Below, in pieces: positions 1-6,590 of a stretch of DNA of 10,865 nucleotides. Where the stretch lies: assembly GCA_003557825.1 (NCBI GenBank), contig PWNM01000441.1:1-10865 (forward strand), given 5' to 3'. How positions within the stretch are numbered: position 1 is the stretch's first letter; the number at the start of each line of letters is the position of its first letter. Below the pieces are notes generated by a model. It searched no databases and had not been told where the DNA came from. It was given only the letters and a program-made list of their open reading frames with translations. Origin of the DNA: Candidatus Hydrogenedentota bacterium (GTDB lineage Bacteria > Hydrogenedentota > Hydrogenedentia > Hydrogenedentales > SLHB01). Position numbers and translations under genes: made by a program.

Positions 1-2
1 GC

Positions 3-1019
3 ATGCTAATGGCTTTCAGCGGCGCCAAACCCATTACCCGCGATGATCACCCCCAGCTCTATAACATCGTCGAGGAAATGACCATCGCCTCGGGTCTCAA
101 AAAGATCCCGGATATCTACATCATAGACGCCGATGCCCCGAACGCCTTTGCCACCGGCCGGGATCCGGACCACGCCGCCGTGGCGGTTACCTCGGGATTG
201 CTCGCCCGGCTCAACCGCGACCAGCTCCAGGGAGTGATCGCCCATGAACTCGGCCATATCGCCAACCGCGACATCTTGTTCATGACCCTCATCAGCGTCA
301 TGGTGGGCGTGATCGCCATCCTGTCGGACATCTTTGTGCGGAGCTTGTTTTTCGGCGGCATGCGCGGTCGTCGGTCCCGGTCCTCTTCCCGAGGCGGGGG
401 ACAGGGGCAGGCCATCATGTTCATCGTCGCCTTGGCATTGGCCATTATTGCGCCCATCCTCGCGCGTATCATCTATCTGGCCGCGTCGCGCCAACGCGAA
501 TATCTGGCCGATGCCAGCGCCGCCGTCTATACCCGGTATCCGGAAGGCCTGGCGTCGGCCCTCGAGGTCATCGCCAACGGGGCGAGCGAACCTCTTCCGA
601 GAGCCACCGCTGCTACGGCCCCTATGTATATCGTGAATCCCCTCAAGGCTCGCGCGTCCCGCGCAGGGCTGTTCAGTACCCATCCGCCCATCGAAAACCG
701 CGTCCGTATCTTGCGTAACATGGCCGGAAAAGGGGAGGTCTCGTTCAAGCAGTATGACCAGGCGCTTAGCGCCACAGAAGGGCGCCACTTGCCCAAAAGC
801 GCCCTCGGACTGACCGGCGCGCCGGTCCGGTCTGCCGCCGCCGAGGCGAGCGACCCCCGACGGAGCGCCCGCGCGGCCCAGGATACGGTGCGAAAGGCCA
901 ATCAGTACGCCTTTATAACCTGCGAATGCGGCCTGAAGATGAAATTGCCGCCCAATTTCAAACACAACGCCGTCCGCTGCCCCCGTTGTAATGCGAACAT
1001 TCCCGTACCAAGTCGATAG
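3..1019 (+). CDS. htpX: HtpX-like M48 membrane metalloprotease, 5'-truncated, with C-terminal zinc ribbon
   Basis: Zinc-dependent integral-membrane protease of the M48 family; relatives degrade misfolded membrane proteins at the cytoplasmic face. The zinc motif HELGH is at residues 81-85 of the visible fragment. The third ligand is probably E166 in REYLAD, and the family signature STHPPIENR is at 225-233. Hydrophobic segments lie at about 91-113 and 137-160. The usual two N-terminal membrane segments are absent because the frame is open at the window edge, so the ATG at position 3 is almost certainly internal. After residue 300 comes a zinc ribbon with cysteines 307, 309, 326 and 329, preceded by a low-complexity linker. 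This ribbon is not part of E. coli HtpX. The gene ends 3 bases from the convergent URO-D-like gene with no terminator between them. The family call is firm; the substrate is unknown. Confidence 0.93.
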   Translation: MLMAFSGAKPITRDDHPQLYNIVEEMTIASGLKKIPDIYIIDADAPNAFATGRDPDHAAVAVTSGLLARLNRDQLQGVIAHELGHIANRDILFMTLISVMVGVIAILSDIFVRSLFFGGMRGRRSRSSSRGGGQGQAIMFIVALALAIIAPILARIIYLAASRQREYLADASAAVYTRYPEGLASALEVIANGASEPLPRATAATAPMYIVNPLKARASRAGLFSTHPPIENRVRILRNMAGKGEVSFKQYDQALSATEGRHLPKSALGLTGAPVRSAAAEASDPRRSARAAQDTVRKANQYAFITCECGLKMKLPPNFKHNAVRCPRCNANIPVPSR

Positions 1020-1022
1020 CGC

Positions 1023-2165
1023 CTACCAGTATTCACCGCGCAGGAGCTGTTGTTTCCGTTCCATATAGTGGCACAGGTTGTCGTAGGACACGTCCGGCGG
1101 TACCGTATGGTCGACTGTCGGGATGAATCCGCCGTCTTCGAGAAGCGGGGCCAAGCTCATGAGATGGTCGTCGATGGCCTTGCGGTCCTTGGCCAGTTCC
1201 CGTTTGTCCACCGCCCCCCACAACCGAAGCGATTTGCCGTATTTCTTACGAATGTCGTAGGGATTGGTGCTTTCCGAGGCCTGCTCGAGGGGCCACACCG
1301 CGTCCACGCCTGCGTCCATCAACAGCCCAATCAACGGCTCCGGATTGCCGTCGCTGTCGACGATGGCGTACTTCACGCCATGGCTTTTGTGAAACTCCAC
1401 CAGCCGTGTCATATGGGGCAGGATGTATTCGCGATACAGTTCGGGACTCAATAGCGGTCCGGTCTTCATGGCCATGTCTTCGTTAATAAAAATATAATCC
1501 GGCGCGGCTCCTGCTTCGAGGATGGGCCGGGATACTTCGATGGTGAAATCGGCGATGAATTCCATCATGGCCTGGATCAACTCGGGCTGGAGGCAAAAGG
1601 CATAGGACAGGTTCTCTGTGCCCATCCACTCGCGGGCTCGCCAGTAGAATCCCAGCATGGTGCAATTACGGCCCAACACGGCTACGTGGTCTCGTTGTTT
1701 CCAGCGCGGCAGCAGGTCCTCGCGCCAGTTATCCGGATACCGTGCATCGAGACCCGTCTCATAGCGTTTGGTCAATTCGCGGAAGCTGTCCAGATCCGAC
1801 ACAGGCCAGCTCAGGTAGGTGTCCATACAGGCGCGGCCCCCGCCAACCGTCCCCTCGAGGAGCGCCCGGTGTACCACGCCTTTGTGGTCTCGAAACACTT
1901 CATACTTGTCCGTCCGTTCGAGGATCTCGTGATCAAAGGGCGGAATCATGTCGTAGTGCACATTGATGTATTCGCGGTAGTCCATGTTAAAGGCGGGATC
2001 CCCTGTGAACCAATCCCAGTTATGGGCGTCCACATCCATGCCTTCCTCGCGCCACCGTTCGATGGCCTGAGGCCACACCCCGACCTCGTAATGGGGAACC
2101 CGGTCAACCGCCTTGTACTCCATCAATGCATGAAACCGATCCCGATTCGTCATCGTATCCGGCAT
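1023..2165 (-). CDS. URO-D/MtaA superfamily protein, not HemE
   Basis: A 380-residue protein of the uroporphyrinogen decarboxylase / corrinoid methyltransferase (MtaA, MtbA) TIM-barrel superfamily. Recognisable segments are the start NRDRFHALMEYKAVDRVP, the region EDMAMKTGPLLSPELYREYI at 229-248, GAVDKREL at 317-324, and GGFIPTVDHTVPPDVSYDN near the C-terminus. The HemE substrate motif around FxRQAGRY is absent, so haem synthesis is unlikely. At 270-274, where MtaA-type proteins carry a zinc-binding H-x-C-G, this protein has DSDGN. The start is chosen because AAAGGA lies 7 bases upstream of the ATG at 2165; an internal Met5 is a weaker alternative. Such paralogs are typically abundant in Planctomycetes- and Lentisphaerae-like genomes, often with unknown substrates such as methylated compounds. 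The fold is sure, the reaction is not. Confidence 0.88.
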   Translation of the reverse strand: MPDTMTNRDRFHALMEYKAVDRVPHYEVGVWPQAIERWREEGMDVDAHNWDWFTGDPAFNMDYREYINVHYDMIPPFDHEILERTDKYEVFRDHKGVVHRALLEGTVGGGRACMDTYLSWPVSDLDSFRELTKRYETGLDARYPDNWREDLLPRWKQRDHVAVLGRNCTMLGFYWRAREWMGTENLSYAFCLQPELIQAMMEFIADFTIEVSRPILEAGAAPDYIFINEDMAMKTGPLLSPELYREYILPHMTRLVEFHKSHGVKYAIVDSDGNPEPLIGLLMDAGVDAVWPLEQASESTNPYDIRKKYGKSLRLWGAVDKRELAKDRKAIDDHLMSLAPLLEDGGFIPTVDHTVPPDVSYDNLCHYMERKQQLLRGEYW

Positions 2166-2304
2166 GAAAAAATCCTTTCGAAAAGCAGGCTGCCCATATC
2201 CCGTTCACAGAACAAGGCGGTAGCATACCCAAAGCAGGTCCGGAAATGCCAAGGGGATTGGGCAAGATAGTCAGGATGGTTCGGATGCTTATCGGTATTG
2301 GCGT

Positions 2305-2320
2305 GACAGGCTTTCCTGTC
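2305..2320. terminator. Short hairpin downstream of the nucleotidyltransferase cassette
   Basis: A perfect 6-bp inverted repeat, GACAGG and CCTGTC, with a CTTT loop. It lies about 45 bases after the stop of the 89-residue gene and before the URO-D-like gene, both on the minus strand. There is no U tract, so a terminator role is only suggested by position. I see no coding sequence in the rest of 2166-2363 and no convincing -35/-10 pair for the URO-D-like gene. Confidence 0.3.
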
Positions 2321-2363
2321 CTGCGTCGCGTGGGGAGAGAGGTTCGGGCGTTCCGCACGAATA

Positions 2364-2633
2364 TTACTCCCGGTCAGATCGGGTGGACTGATCCGAGTTG
2401 GATGTATCGAGCTGTTGGGCGGCCTTGCGGAACCAATACTGCATTTCGACCAGTCCGCTCGTTTGACGCGGGGGGCCGTCGTAAAGGTCGCCCAGTTCGA
2501 GTAAGGCGTCCACTTCCTTCCAGTCGTAGGGCTTTCCGCGCAGGTTTTCGCGCCGCATGCGTTCGAGCTCGCGGCCGGCGGCTTCCCATTGGCGAATGCG
2601 TTCGCGATACCGTTTTTCGTCGTTGGGGGTCAT
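2364..2633 (-). CDS. Small charged protein, partner of the nucleotidyltransferase
   Basis: An 89-residue hydrophilic protein that I do not assign to a named family. It has an arginine/glutamate-rich, probably helical first half (residues 5-35, with the pattern WEAAGRELERMRRENLR), a middle segment DALLELGDLYDGPP, then SGLVEMQYWFRKAAQ and a polar tail. There is no signal peptide or membrane segment. Its ATG (2633) directly abuts the TAG of the upstream nucleotidyltransferase gene, and GAGAGGG inside that gene serves as ribosome site. The two genes are therefore almost certainly one transcript with coupled translation. Nucleotidyltransferase plus small charged partner is the layout of several toxin-antitoxin systems, but which component would be toxic cannot be read from the sequence. 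The gene call is solid; the function is inference. Confidence 0.75.
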   Translation of the reverse strand: MTPNDEKRYRERIRQWEAAGRELERMRRENLRGKPYDWKEVDALLELGDLYDGPPRQTSGLVEMQYWFRKAAQQLDTSNSDQSTRSDRE

Positions 2634-3209
2634 CTAGGCCCTCTCTAAGAGTTGTTGCGCGCGCTGCTGGATATGGGGAGCTTCTTTAAGTGCGCAGAGC
2701 GGAGCAAGATGCCCCATGATATAGGTGGTGTCCAACTGCTCATTACGAGCTACGATGCCTTCAACGTCGACCCAGTCCCGTGGTCGATCGGCAAAGGCCT
2801 TCATAATAAACAAATCCTCGGCAGTGCAACAGGGAAGGATGCAATCAGGCGCAAATTCAACGAGTAGCGCCCGTCGAACCATTTCGATCTCAAACGGCAG
2901 AGCGCCCAGTACAATGTCTATGTCTTTTCCCGAATCGCTACGAATGAGCACAACGCGATGGGCCAGGGCAAACGTATGGGCATCGGTGATACGTGCCTCA
3001 AATCGATCCAATAGGGCCGATACATAGCCTTCCTCCTCGCCCCAAGGGGCAATGAGTGATATATCGGCATCCAAAGTGGTGCGCGGTTCGCCCCAGTACT
3101 GCACTGCTAGACCGCCGATGATGCAGAATTCCCAGCCTCGATCGGATATGAACGAACAGACTTCCTTGGCTGCTATGAATAGTGCGTTCATCGTTATTAT
3201 GGGGTCCAT
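2634..3209 (-). CDS. Pol-beta-type nucleotidyltransferase (AbiEii / DUF6036-like)
   Basis: A 191-residue minimal nucleotidyltransferase. The motif hGG...DxD is visible: IIGGLAVQYWGEPRTTL followed by DAD at 47-49. A third carboxylate is likely in KDIDIV (D96/D98). A later segment, AEDLFIMKAFADRPRDWVDV (130-149), matches the E-K...R..D..D signature shared with AbiEii-type proteins. The family transfers nucleotides to RNA or protein targets; in toxin-antitoxin systems some modify tRNA 3' ends, but the target here is unknown. It is much shorter than the 306-residue AbiEii at 8366-9286 and lacks its C-terminal domain. The start at 3209 has no clear ribosome site, and Met7 is an alternative. The gene is first in a two-gene operon with the 89-residue partner. 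A TATAAT box and a palindrome lie just upstream. Confidence 0.82.
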   Translation of the reverse strand: MDPIITMNALFIAAKEVCSFISDRGWEFCIIGGLAVQYWGEPRTTLDADISLIAPWGEEEGYVSALLDRFEARITDAHTFALAHRVVLIRSDSGKDIDIVLGALPFEIEMVRRALLVEFAPDCILPCCTAEDLFIMKAFADRPRDWVDVEGIVARNEQLDTTYIMGHLAPLCALKEAPHIQQRAQQLLERA

Positions 3210-3222
3210 ATGCTTGCTAACC

Positions 3223-3249
3223 GACCAATCATCCTATTGGTCCATTATA
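3223..3249 (-). promoter_or_regulatory. -10 box and palindromic operator of the nucleotidyltransferase cassette
   Basis: On the minus strand a perfect TATAAT (3244-3249) is followed within two bases by a perfect 7-bp inverted repeat, GACCAAT and ATTGGTC with a 6-base gap (3223-3242). The palindrome ends 13 bases before the start codon at 3209. A -35 element is weak (TTGGGC, spacing 19). The repeat sits where a repressor would block transcription initiation, which suggests autoregulation, as in toxin-antitoxin operons. The rest of 3250-3436 shows no gene. Confidence 0.45.
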
Positions 3250-3451
3250 GCCTTTATGCATGGGGGGAGCCCAATAACGGTGGACCCGTGTTCGAATATG
3301 AACTCCAAGTACGGAGCCGTGGGGATTTTATCTGGGGGCGTGCGTTTTAGTCGGCCGCTTAGGGATTTGAAATCACGTAGTATAAGCCCTATCCTTTACC
3401 CATTAAAGTCAATGAGCGCTACAAGACACCCCGGCCTTGAAAAGGACATCC

Positions 3452-4174
3452 ATGACCGTCGAATCCGTTTTGCAACATACGGTGCATCCCCGCTATATCA
3501 CCGCCGCGTCGCAGGTCATCGACTTGGGGGCGAACTGCGGCGCTTTTGCCCAGCGCATAGTGGAGCGTTTCGGTTGTGCATGCATCGCCGTGGAGCCGGC
3601 GCCGGATCTGTTTGCCGATATCCCCGACGGGCCGAAGCTTCGCAAGCTTCAACTGGCCATTGCCGGCGAAAACGGCGAGATCGAACTGCAGCTGAGCGAA
3701 CGGTCTACGGCCAATTCGATTTTCAAACGGTCCGGAGTGCATCAAGACGCCGTGCGGGTACCGTGTCGCACCTTGGATACGTTTCTGGCGGATTTGGGGT
3801 GGGAGCACGTGGATTTGCTCAAGGTGGACATCGAAGGCGCCGAGATCGACATGTTTATGGGGTGTAGCGACGAGGCGCTCAAGGGGGTGGGCCAGATTAC
3901 CGTCGAGTTCCATGATTTTATCGGTCTTTCCACGGAGGCTGAGGTGGGGGCCGTCTTGGAACGCCTGGCCGGGCTGGGCTTCCGCAGCATTCGGATGTCG
4001 CGCAAGCATAACAAGGATGTGTGGTTGATCAACCAGCCCATGACGGGCATTTCGGACGGCGAACTGTGGCGCATCGAGCATATGGTGCGTCCTTGGAATC
4101 ATTTTTTACGGCGGGTGGGCCTGAAAAAACGCGATAAATCGGGCCGCAGCCGGAGACGATTGAGTCACGCATGA
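3452..4174 (+). CDS. FkbM-family SAM-dependent methyltransferase
   Basis: A 240-residue methyltransferase. The SAM-binding motif I VIDLGANCGAF is at 22-32, followed by an acidic residue at the end of strand 2 (AVEPAPDLF, E48). The family motif LLKVDIEGAE is at 122-131. The C-terminal tail is strongly basic (residues 219-237). FkbM enzymes O-methylate sugars, polyketides or other small substrates; beside a glycosyltransferase a sugar is the likely acceptor. I chose the ATG at 3452 because AAGGA lies 5 bases upstream. An in-frame TTG at 3437 would put that ribosome site inside the gene. The stop overlaps the next gene's start (ATGA), so the two are translationally coupled. I see no clear promoter upstream, although TATAAG occurs near 3381. 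Confidence 0.9.
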   Translation: MTVESVLQHTVHPRYITAASQVIDLGANCGAFAQRIVERFGCACIAVEPAPDLFADIPDGPKLRKLQLAIAGENGEIELQLSERSTANSIFKRSGVHQDAVRVPCRTLDTFLADLGWEHVDLLKVDIEGAEIDMFMGCSDEALKGVGQITVEFHDFIGLSTEAEVGAVLERLAGLGFRSIRMSRKHNKDVWLINQPMTGISDGELWRIEHMVRPWNHFLRRVGLKKRDKSGRSRRRLSHA

Positions 4175-5319
4175 AACAAGACAAACCATTGACCGTACTG
4201 ATTACCGATCCCCATCGGCGAGGCGGAGGGCAGGTAAGCTATGTATCCCTCCTGGCCGAAAAGCTCGCGGCCGCGGGCCATCGAGCGATCATAGGGGGCT
4301 GTAAGGACAGCGTGCTCGTTGAGCGGGGCAAGCGCGCCGGCGTCGAGGTGTTCGACGGGTTTACCTTTGCGCGCGGGCTTCGTATAGGGGCGTGGATGCA
4401 AGACATCGCTGCCATGCGCTGGTTCATTCGCGATCAGCAACCGGATGTCGTTCACGTCAGCGGATCGCAGGACCATTGGGTGGCGGCGTTGGCCAACCGG
4501 AGTCTGGGGAGCCCCATATGCATCGTACGAACGCGCCACAACAGCTATCCGGTTCATGACGGCCTGACCAATCGCATCCTCAACCGACGCTGGACGGATT
4601 ATCAGATCGTCCTCGGCGAGGGACTGCGAGGGCAGCTGGCAAAGCAAAAGGCCTTTGAACTGGACCGGTTGCATCTGGTCCGTAATGGTGTCGATCCGGA
4701 TATGTATCGTCCCAATCCAGCGGCCCGAAAGGCGGCCCGGGCCGAGTTTGGCTATACAGACGATCACATCGTTGTCGGCATCGCAGCACGGTTGGTCGTC
4801 GCCAAAGGGCACGAATATCTCATCAAAGCTGTGGCGCAGCTCCGCGACGAATTTCCCCAACTCCGGGTATTGGCTTTGGGCGAAGGACAATTGCGGAACG
4901 AACTCGAACAGATGGCCGCGGAGCACGGCGTGGCGGACCGGTTTTATTTTGCCGGGTTCAACGAAGACATGCCGCGGTGCATTCAGGCCATCGATATCGG
5001 GACATTGCCAAGCGTGGAGTGCGATGTTTCGTCCTTCGTGGTCAAAGAGCAGATGGCCGCCGAGATCCCCATGATCGTGTCCGACCATGGCGGGCTTCCC
5101 GAAGACGTAAACGACGGTGTCGAAGGATTTGTGGTACCTGCCGGACAGGTCGAGCCGTTGGCCGAAGCAATACGAACGCTCGCCGGCGACCCTCAAAAAC
5201 GCGCCGCCATGGGCAAGGCCGGCCGCGAACGGGTTCTACGCGAATATACCATCGATACGTTCATCAACGGTACCGTCGAGGCCTACCGCCGTGCTTGCGC
5301 CCTACACGAAAAAGGATAG
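4171..5319 (+). CDS. GT4-type glycosyltransferase (GT-B fold)
   Basis: A 382-residue retaining glycosyltransferase that transfers a sugar from an activated donor, probably in making lipopolysaccharide or another surface glycan. The N-terminal acceptor domain has the glycine-rich turn HRRGGGQVSY (15-24). The C-terminal Glycos_transf_1 domain starts near VRNGVDPDMY (170-179), with the donor-phosphate segment ARLVVAKGHEYLIKA (206-220) and GGLPEDV (307-313). The usual E-x7-E motif appears as E283-x9-E293 within PSVECDVSSFVVKEQMA, so the loop has two extra residues. There is no membrane segment; the protein is probably cytoplasmic or peripheral. It overlaps the FkbM gene by 4 bases and forms an operon with it. 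No terminator is seen in the 40 bases before the convergent DUF1573 gene. Donor and acceptor cannot be read from the sequence. Confidence 0.92.
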   Translation: MKQDKPLTVLITDPHRRGGGQVSYVSLLAEKLAAAGHRAIIGGCKDSVLVERGKRAGVEVFDGFTFARGLRIGAWMQDIAAMRWFIRDQQPDVVHVSGSQDHWVAALANRSLGSPICIVRTRHNSYPVHDGLTNRILNRRWTDYQIVLGEGLRGQLAKQKAFELDRLHLVRNGVDPDMYRPNPAARKAARAEFGYTDDHIVVGIAARLVVAKGHEYLIKAVAQLRDEFPQLRVLALGEGQLRNELEQMAAEHGVADRFYFAGFNEDMPRCIQAIDIGTLPSVECDVSSFVVKEQMAAEIPMIVSDHGGLPEDVNDGVEGFVVPAGQVEPLAEAIRTLAGDPQKRAAMGKAGRERVLREYTIDTFINGTVEAYRRACALHEKG

Positions 5320-5359
5320 TCGTCCGAGTAGGTGGTTATCAGTAGGATCAACGATGCGT

Positions 5360-6151
5360 CTACCGTGACCCGGGCTGTTCGGAAGGGGACCGGACATTCG
5401 CCGTCAATCGGATCGGAATGCCCTGCTGCAATCGTCCGATATTGGTCATGATGCGGAAATAGGTGTCCAGCTGTTCCATCGCCATGTCGGGATGAATTCG
5501 GGCCGTAATGTAATGTTCGGGAACGGCGGGGTCGCGCCACTCGTCCTGTGGTATCGGACCGTTTTGGAAATCCAGGCCTTCCGGATAGGGCGGATTGACA
5601 TGGATGCGTTGGATTACAACGGGGACTTCGCCGACCTGATGCAGGATTAAGGTCTTTTCTGTGGTGCGGTCCGGAGGGATATCGCCGAAATCGAGCTTGT
5701 CGGGGGTAACGGTGAACTCCGGTTCCACTGTACATTCCAAAGGAAGCATGAGGCGGCCTTGCTTCGGATCGTTGGACACAATGGATATAAACGTACTGTA
5801 GTCAAAGGTCGGGATCGCGGCGGGGATAATTTGAACGGTTAGGGTAGCACTCCCATCCCGTGCGATGGTGGATTGATCGATGGACAGGTCAATGCAAAAT
5901 CGGCAGGGGGAAGAGAGGGAGTGAATCGTAAGCGGTCTCCGGCCCGTATTGCGGACGATAAGCTCGATGGTCGTTGGTTCGTCATTGGGGATGACGCCGG
6001 CGTCGATGTGCGTGGTCTCCACCTCAATCCGGGGTGTTCCAAACCCCGGTAGCATCAACCCGGTTGCACGGGAACGCGCCACCAACCCGGCGGCAAAAAG
6101 GAACACCAAAAGCCCGACGATCAGGATGGTGTGAGATCGACCAATTTTCAT
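5360..6151 (-). CDS. Membrane-anchored DUF1573 protein
   Basis: A 263-residue protein with one N-terminal hydrophobic helix (about residues 8-25, after a basic start) acting as an uncleaved anchor or signal. It is followed by two Ig-like modules of the DUF1573 / ASPM-SPD-2-Hydin type: about 41-142 (IEVETTHIDAGVIPNDEPT...) and 145-255 (FTVTPDKLDFGDIPPDRTT...). The pair C83-x2-C86 (SPCRFC) lies where DUF1573 proteins often carry a conserved cysteine. These domains are periplasmic or surface binding modules with no known enzymatic activity. The ATG at 6151 is preferred over one 20 codons upstream because AAGGGG precedes it and the signal helix then starts properly. The gene lies downstream of the small lipoprotein on the same strand, with a strong hairpin between them. 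Confidence 0.85.
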   Translation of the reverse strand: MKIGRSHTILIVGLLVFLFAAGLVARSRATGLMLPGFGTPRIEVETTHIDAGVIPNDEPTTIELIVRNTGRRPLTIHSLSSPCRFCIDLSIDQSTIARDGSATLTVQIIPAAIPTFDYSTFISIVSNDPKQGRLMLPLECTVEPEFTVTPDKLDFGDIPPDRTTEKTLILHQVGEVPVVIQRIHVNPPYPEGLDFQNGPIPQDEWRDPAVPEHYITARIHPDMAMEQLDTYFRIMTNIGRLQQGIPIRLTANVRSPSEQPGSR

Positions 6152-6192
6152 AGGGTTCCCCTTGGAAATGCACAGGACAACTGGATTAACAT

Positions 6193-6223
6193 CGCCCGTG
6201 TACGTTCCCAACGCGCACGGGCG
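6193..6223 (-). terminator. GC-rich hairpin between lipoprotein and DUF1573 genes
   Basis: Outer arms CGCCCGTG (6193-6200) and CACGGGCG (6216-6223) pair perfectly, and inner arms CGTT and AACG pair around a CCC loop with a 2x2 internal loop between. This gives 12 base pairs in all. It lies 40 bases after the lipoprotein stop and 42 bases before the DUF1573 start. No U tract follows on either strand, so it may be a Rho-assisted or U-less terminator, or an mRNA-stability hairpin. Confidence 0.45.
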
Positions 6224-6263
6224 ACGTCTAACAGAGTGCCATTTCCGACGACGTCATGGTCGG

Positions 6264-6470
6264 TTATTGCGGAGCTTGGTCCCGAGCTTGTTCGCGGATC
6301 CGCTGTTGCATGTCCATTAGGTCATGGGTCTGTTGTTGTTGCTGCCGCTGGATCTCTCCTTCGGGTTCGACTTCTTCCGGGCCTTCATAACGGACTTCCG
6401 AGCTACCGCATGCTATGCCCAAAATGACGATCAACGTCAGTATCAATGCTATTCGGCTCAAACTGCGCAT
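6264..6470 (-). CDS. Small glutamine-rich lipoprotein
   Basis: A 68-residue predicted lipoprotein. A basic N-terminus (MRSLSR) leads into a hydrophobic stretch IALILTLIVILGIA and a lipobox with C21 (LGIAC), followed by GSS. The mature part, about 48 residues, is polar: an acidic segment (EGPEEVEPEGE), then a glutamine-rich and probably helical tail (QRQQQQQ, MQQRIREQARDQ). G-S-S after the cysteine gives no inner-membrane retention signal by the E. coli rule. AAAGGG lies 6 bases before the ATG. It sits between the prepilin-like gene and the DUF1573 gene on the same strand, each separated by a hairpin. I recognise no specific family, and the role is unknown. The signal sequence is strong enough to support it as a real gene despite its size. 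Confidence 0.72.
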   Translation of the reverse strand: MRSLSRIALILTLIVILGIACGSSEVRYEGPEEVEPEGEIQRQQQQQTHDLMDMQQRIREQARDQAPQ

Positions 6471-6518
6471 CCCATACCCTTTCTGAAGTGTAATGGTTTT
6501 TCTACCCTATCCTTGGAC

Positions 6519-6553
6519 CATCGGGCGGATGGATTCGTGTCCTCCGCCCGATG
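6519..6553 (-). terminator. Hairpin terminator candidate after the prepilin-like gene
   Basis: A perfect 11-bp stem (CATCGGGCGGA at 6519-6529 with TCCGCCCGATG at 6543-6553), extendable by GGA/TCC past one bulged base to a TTCGTG loop. It is followed by no U tract. It lies 33 bases downstream of the prepilin stop codon, so it most likely ends that transcript or protects its 3' end. Confidence 0.55.
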
Positions 6554-6566
6554 TTCACGACTAGTG

Positions 6567-6590
6567 TTGACGCCTCGGAAAAGGCATCAA
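6567..6590 (-). terminator. Second hairpin overlapping the prepilin stop codon
   Basis: Arms TTGACGCCT (6567-6575) and AGGCATCAA (6582-6590) pair over 9 positions with one G-U wobble in the minus-strand RNA and a 6-base loop. The structure includes the TGA stop codon. Together with 6519-6553 it makes a tandem hairpin at the gene end. A terminator role is inferred from position only. Confidence 0.35.

Noticed and set aside
6..965. Long open frame antisense to the protease gene
   Set aside because: Its translation is low-complexity and Gly/Arg/Asp-rich with no domain, while the plus strand encodes a clear M48 protease.
1023..2165. HemE (true uroporphyrinogen decarboxylase)
   Set aside because: The HemE N-terminal substrate motif is missing and the metal-motif region differs; only superfamily membership is supported.
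3052..3867. 271-codon plus-strand frame running into the FkbM gene
   Set aside because: It overlaps the nucleotidyltransferase antisense and the FkbM gene in another frame, with no domain and no ribosome site.
4165..5196. 343-codon frame antisense to the glycosyltransferase
   Set aside because: A shadow of a strongly supported GT4 gene; no recognisable domain.
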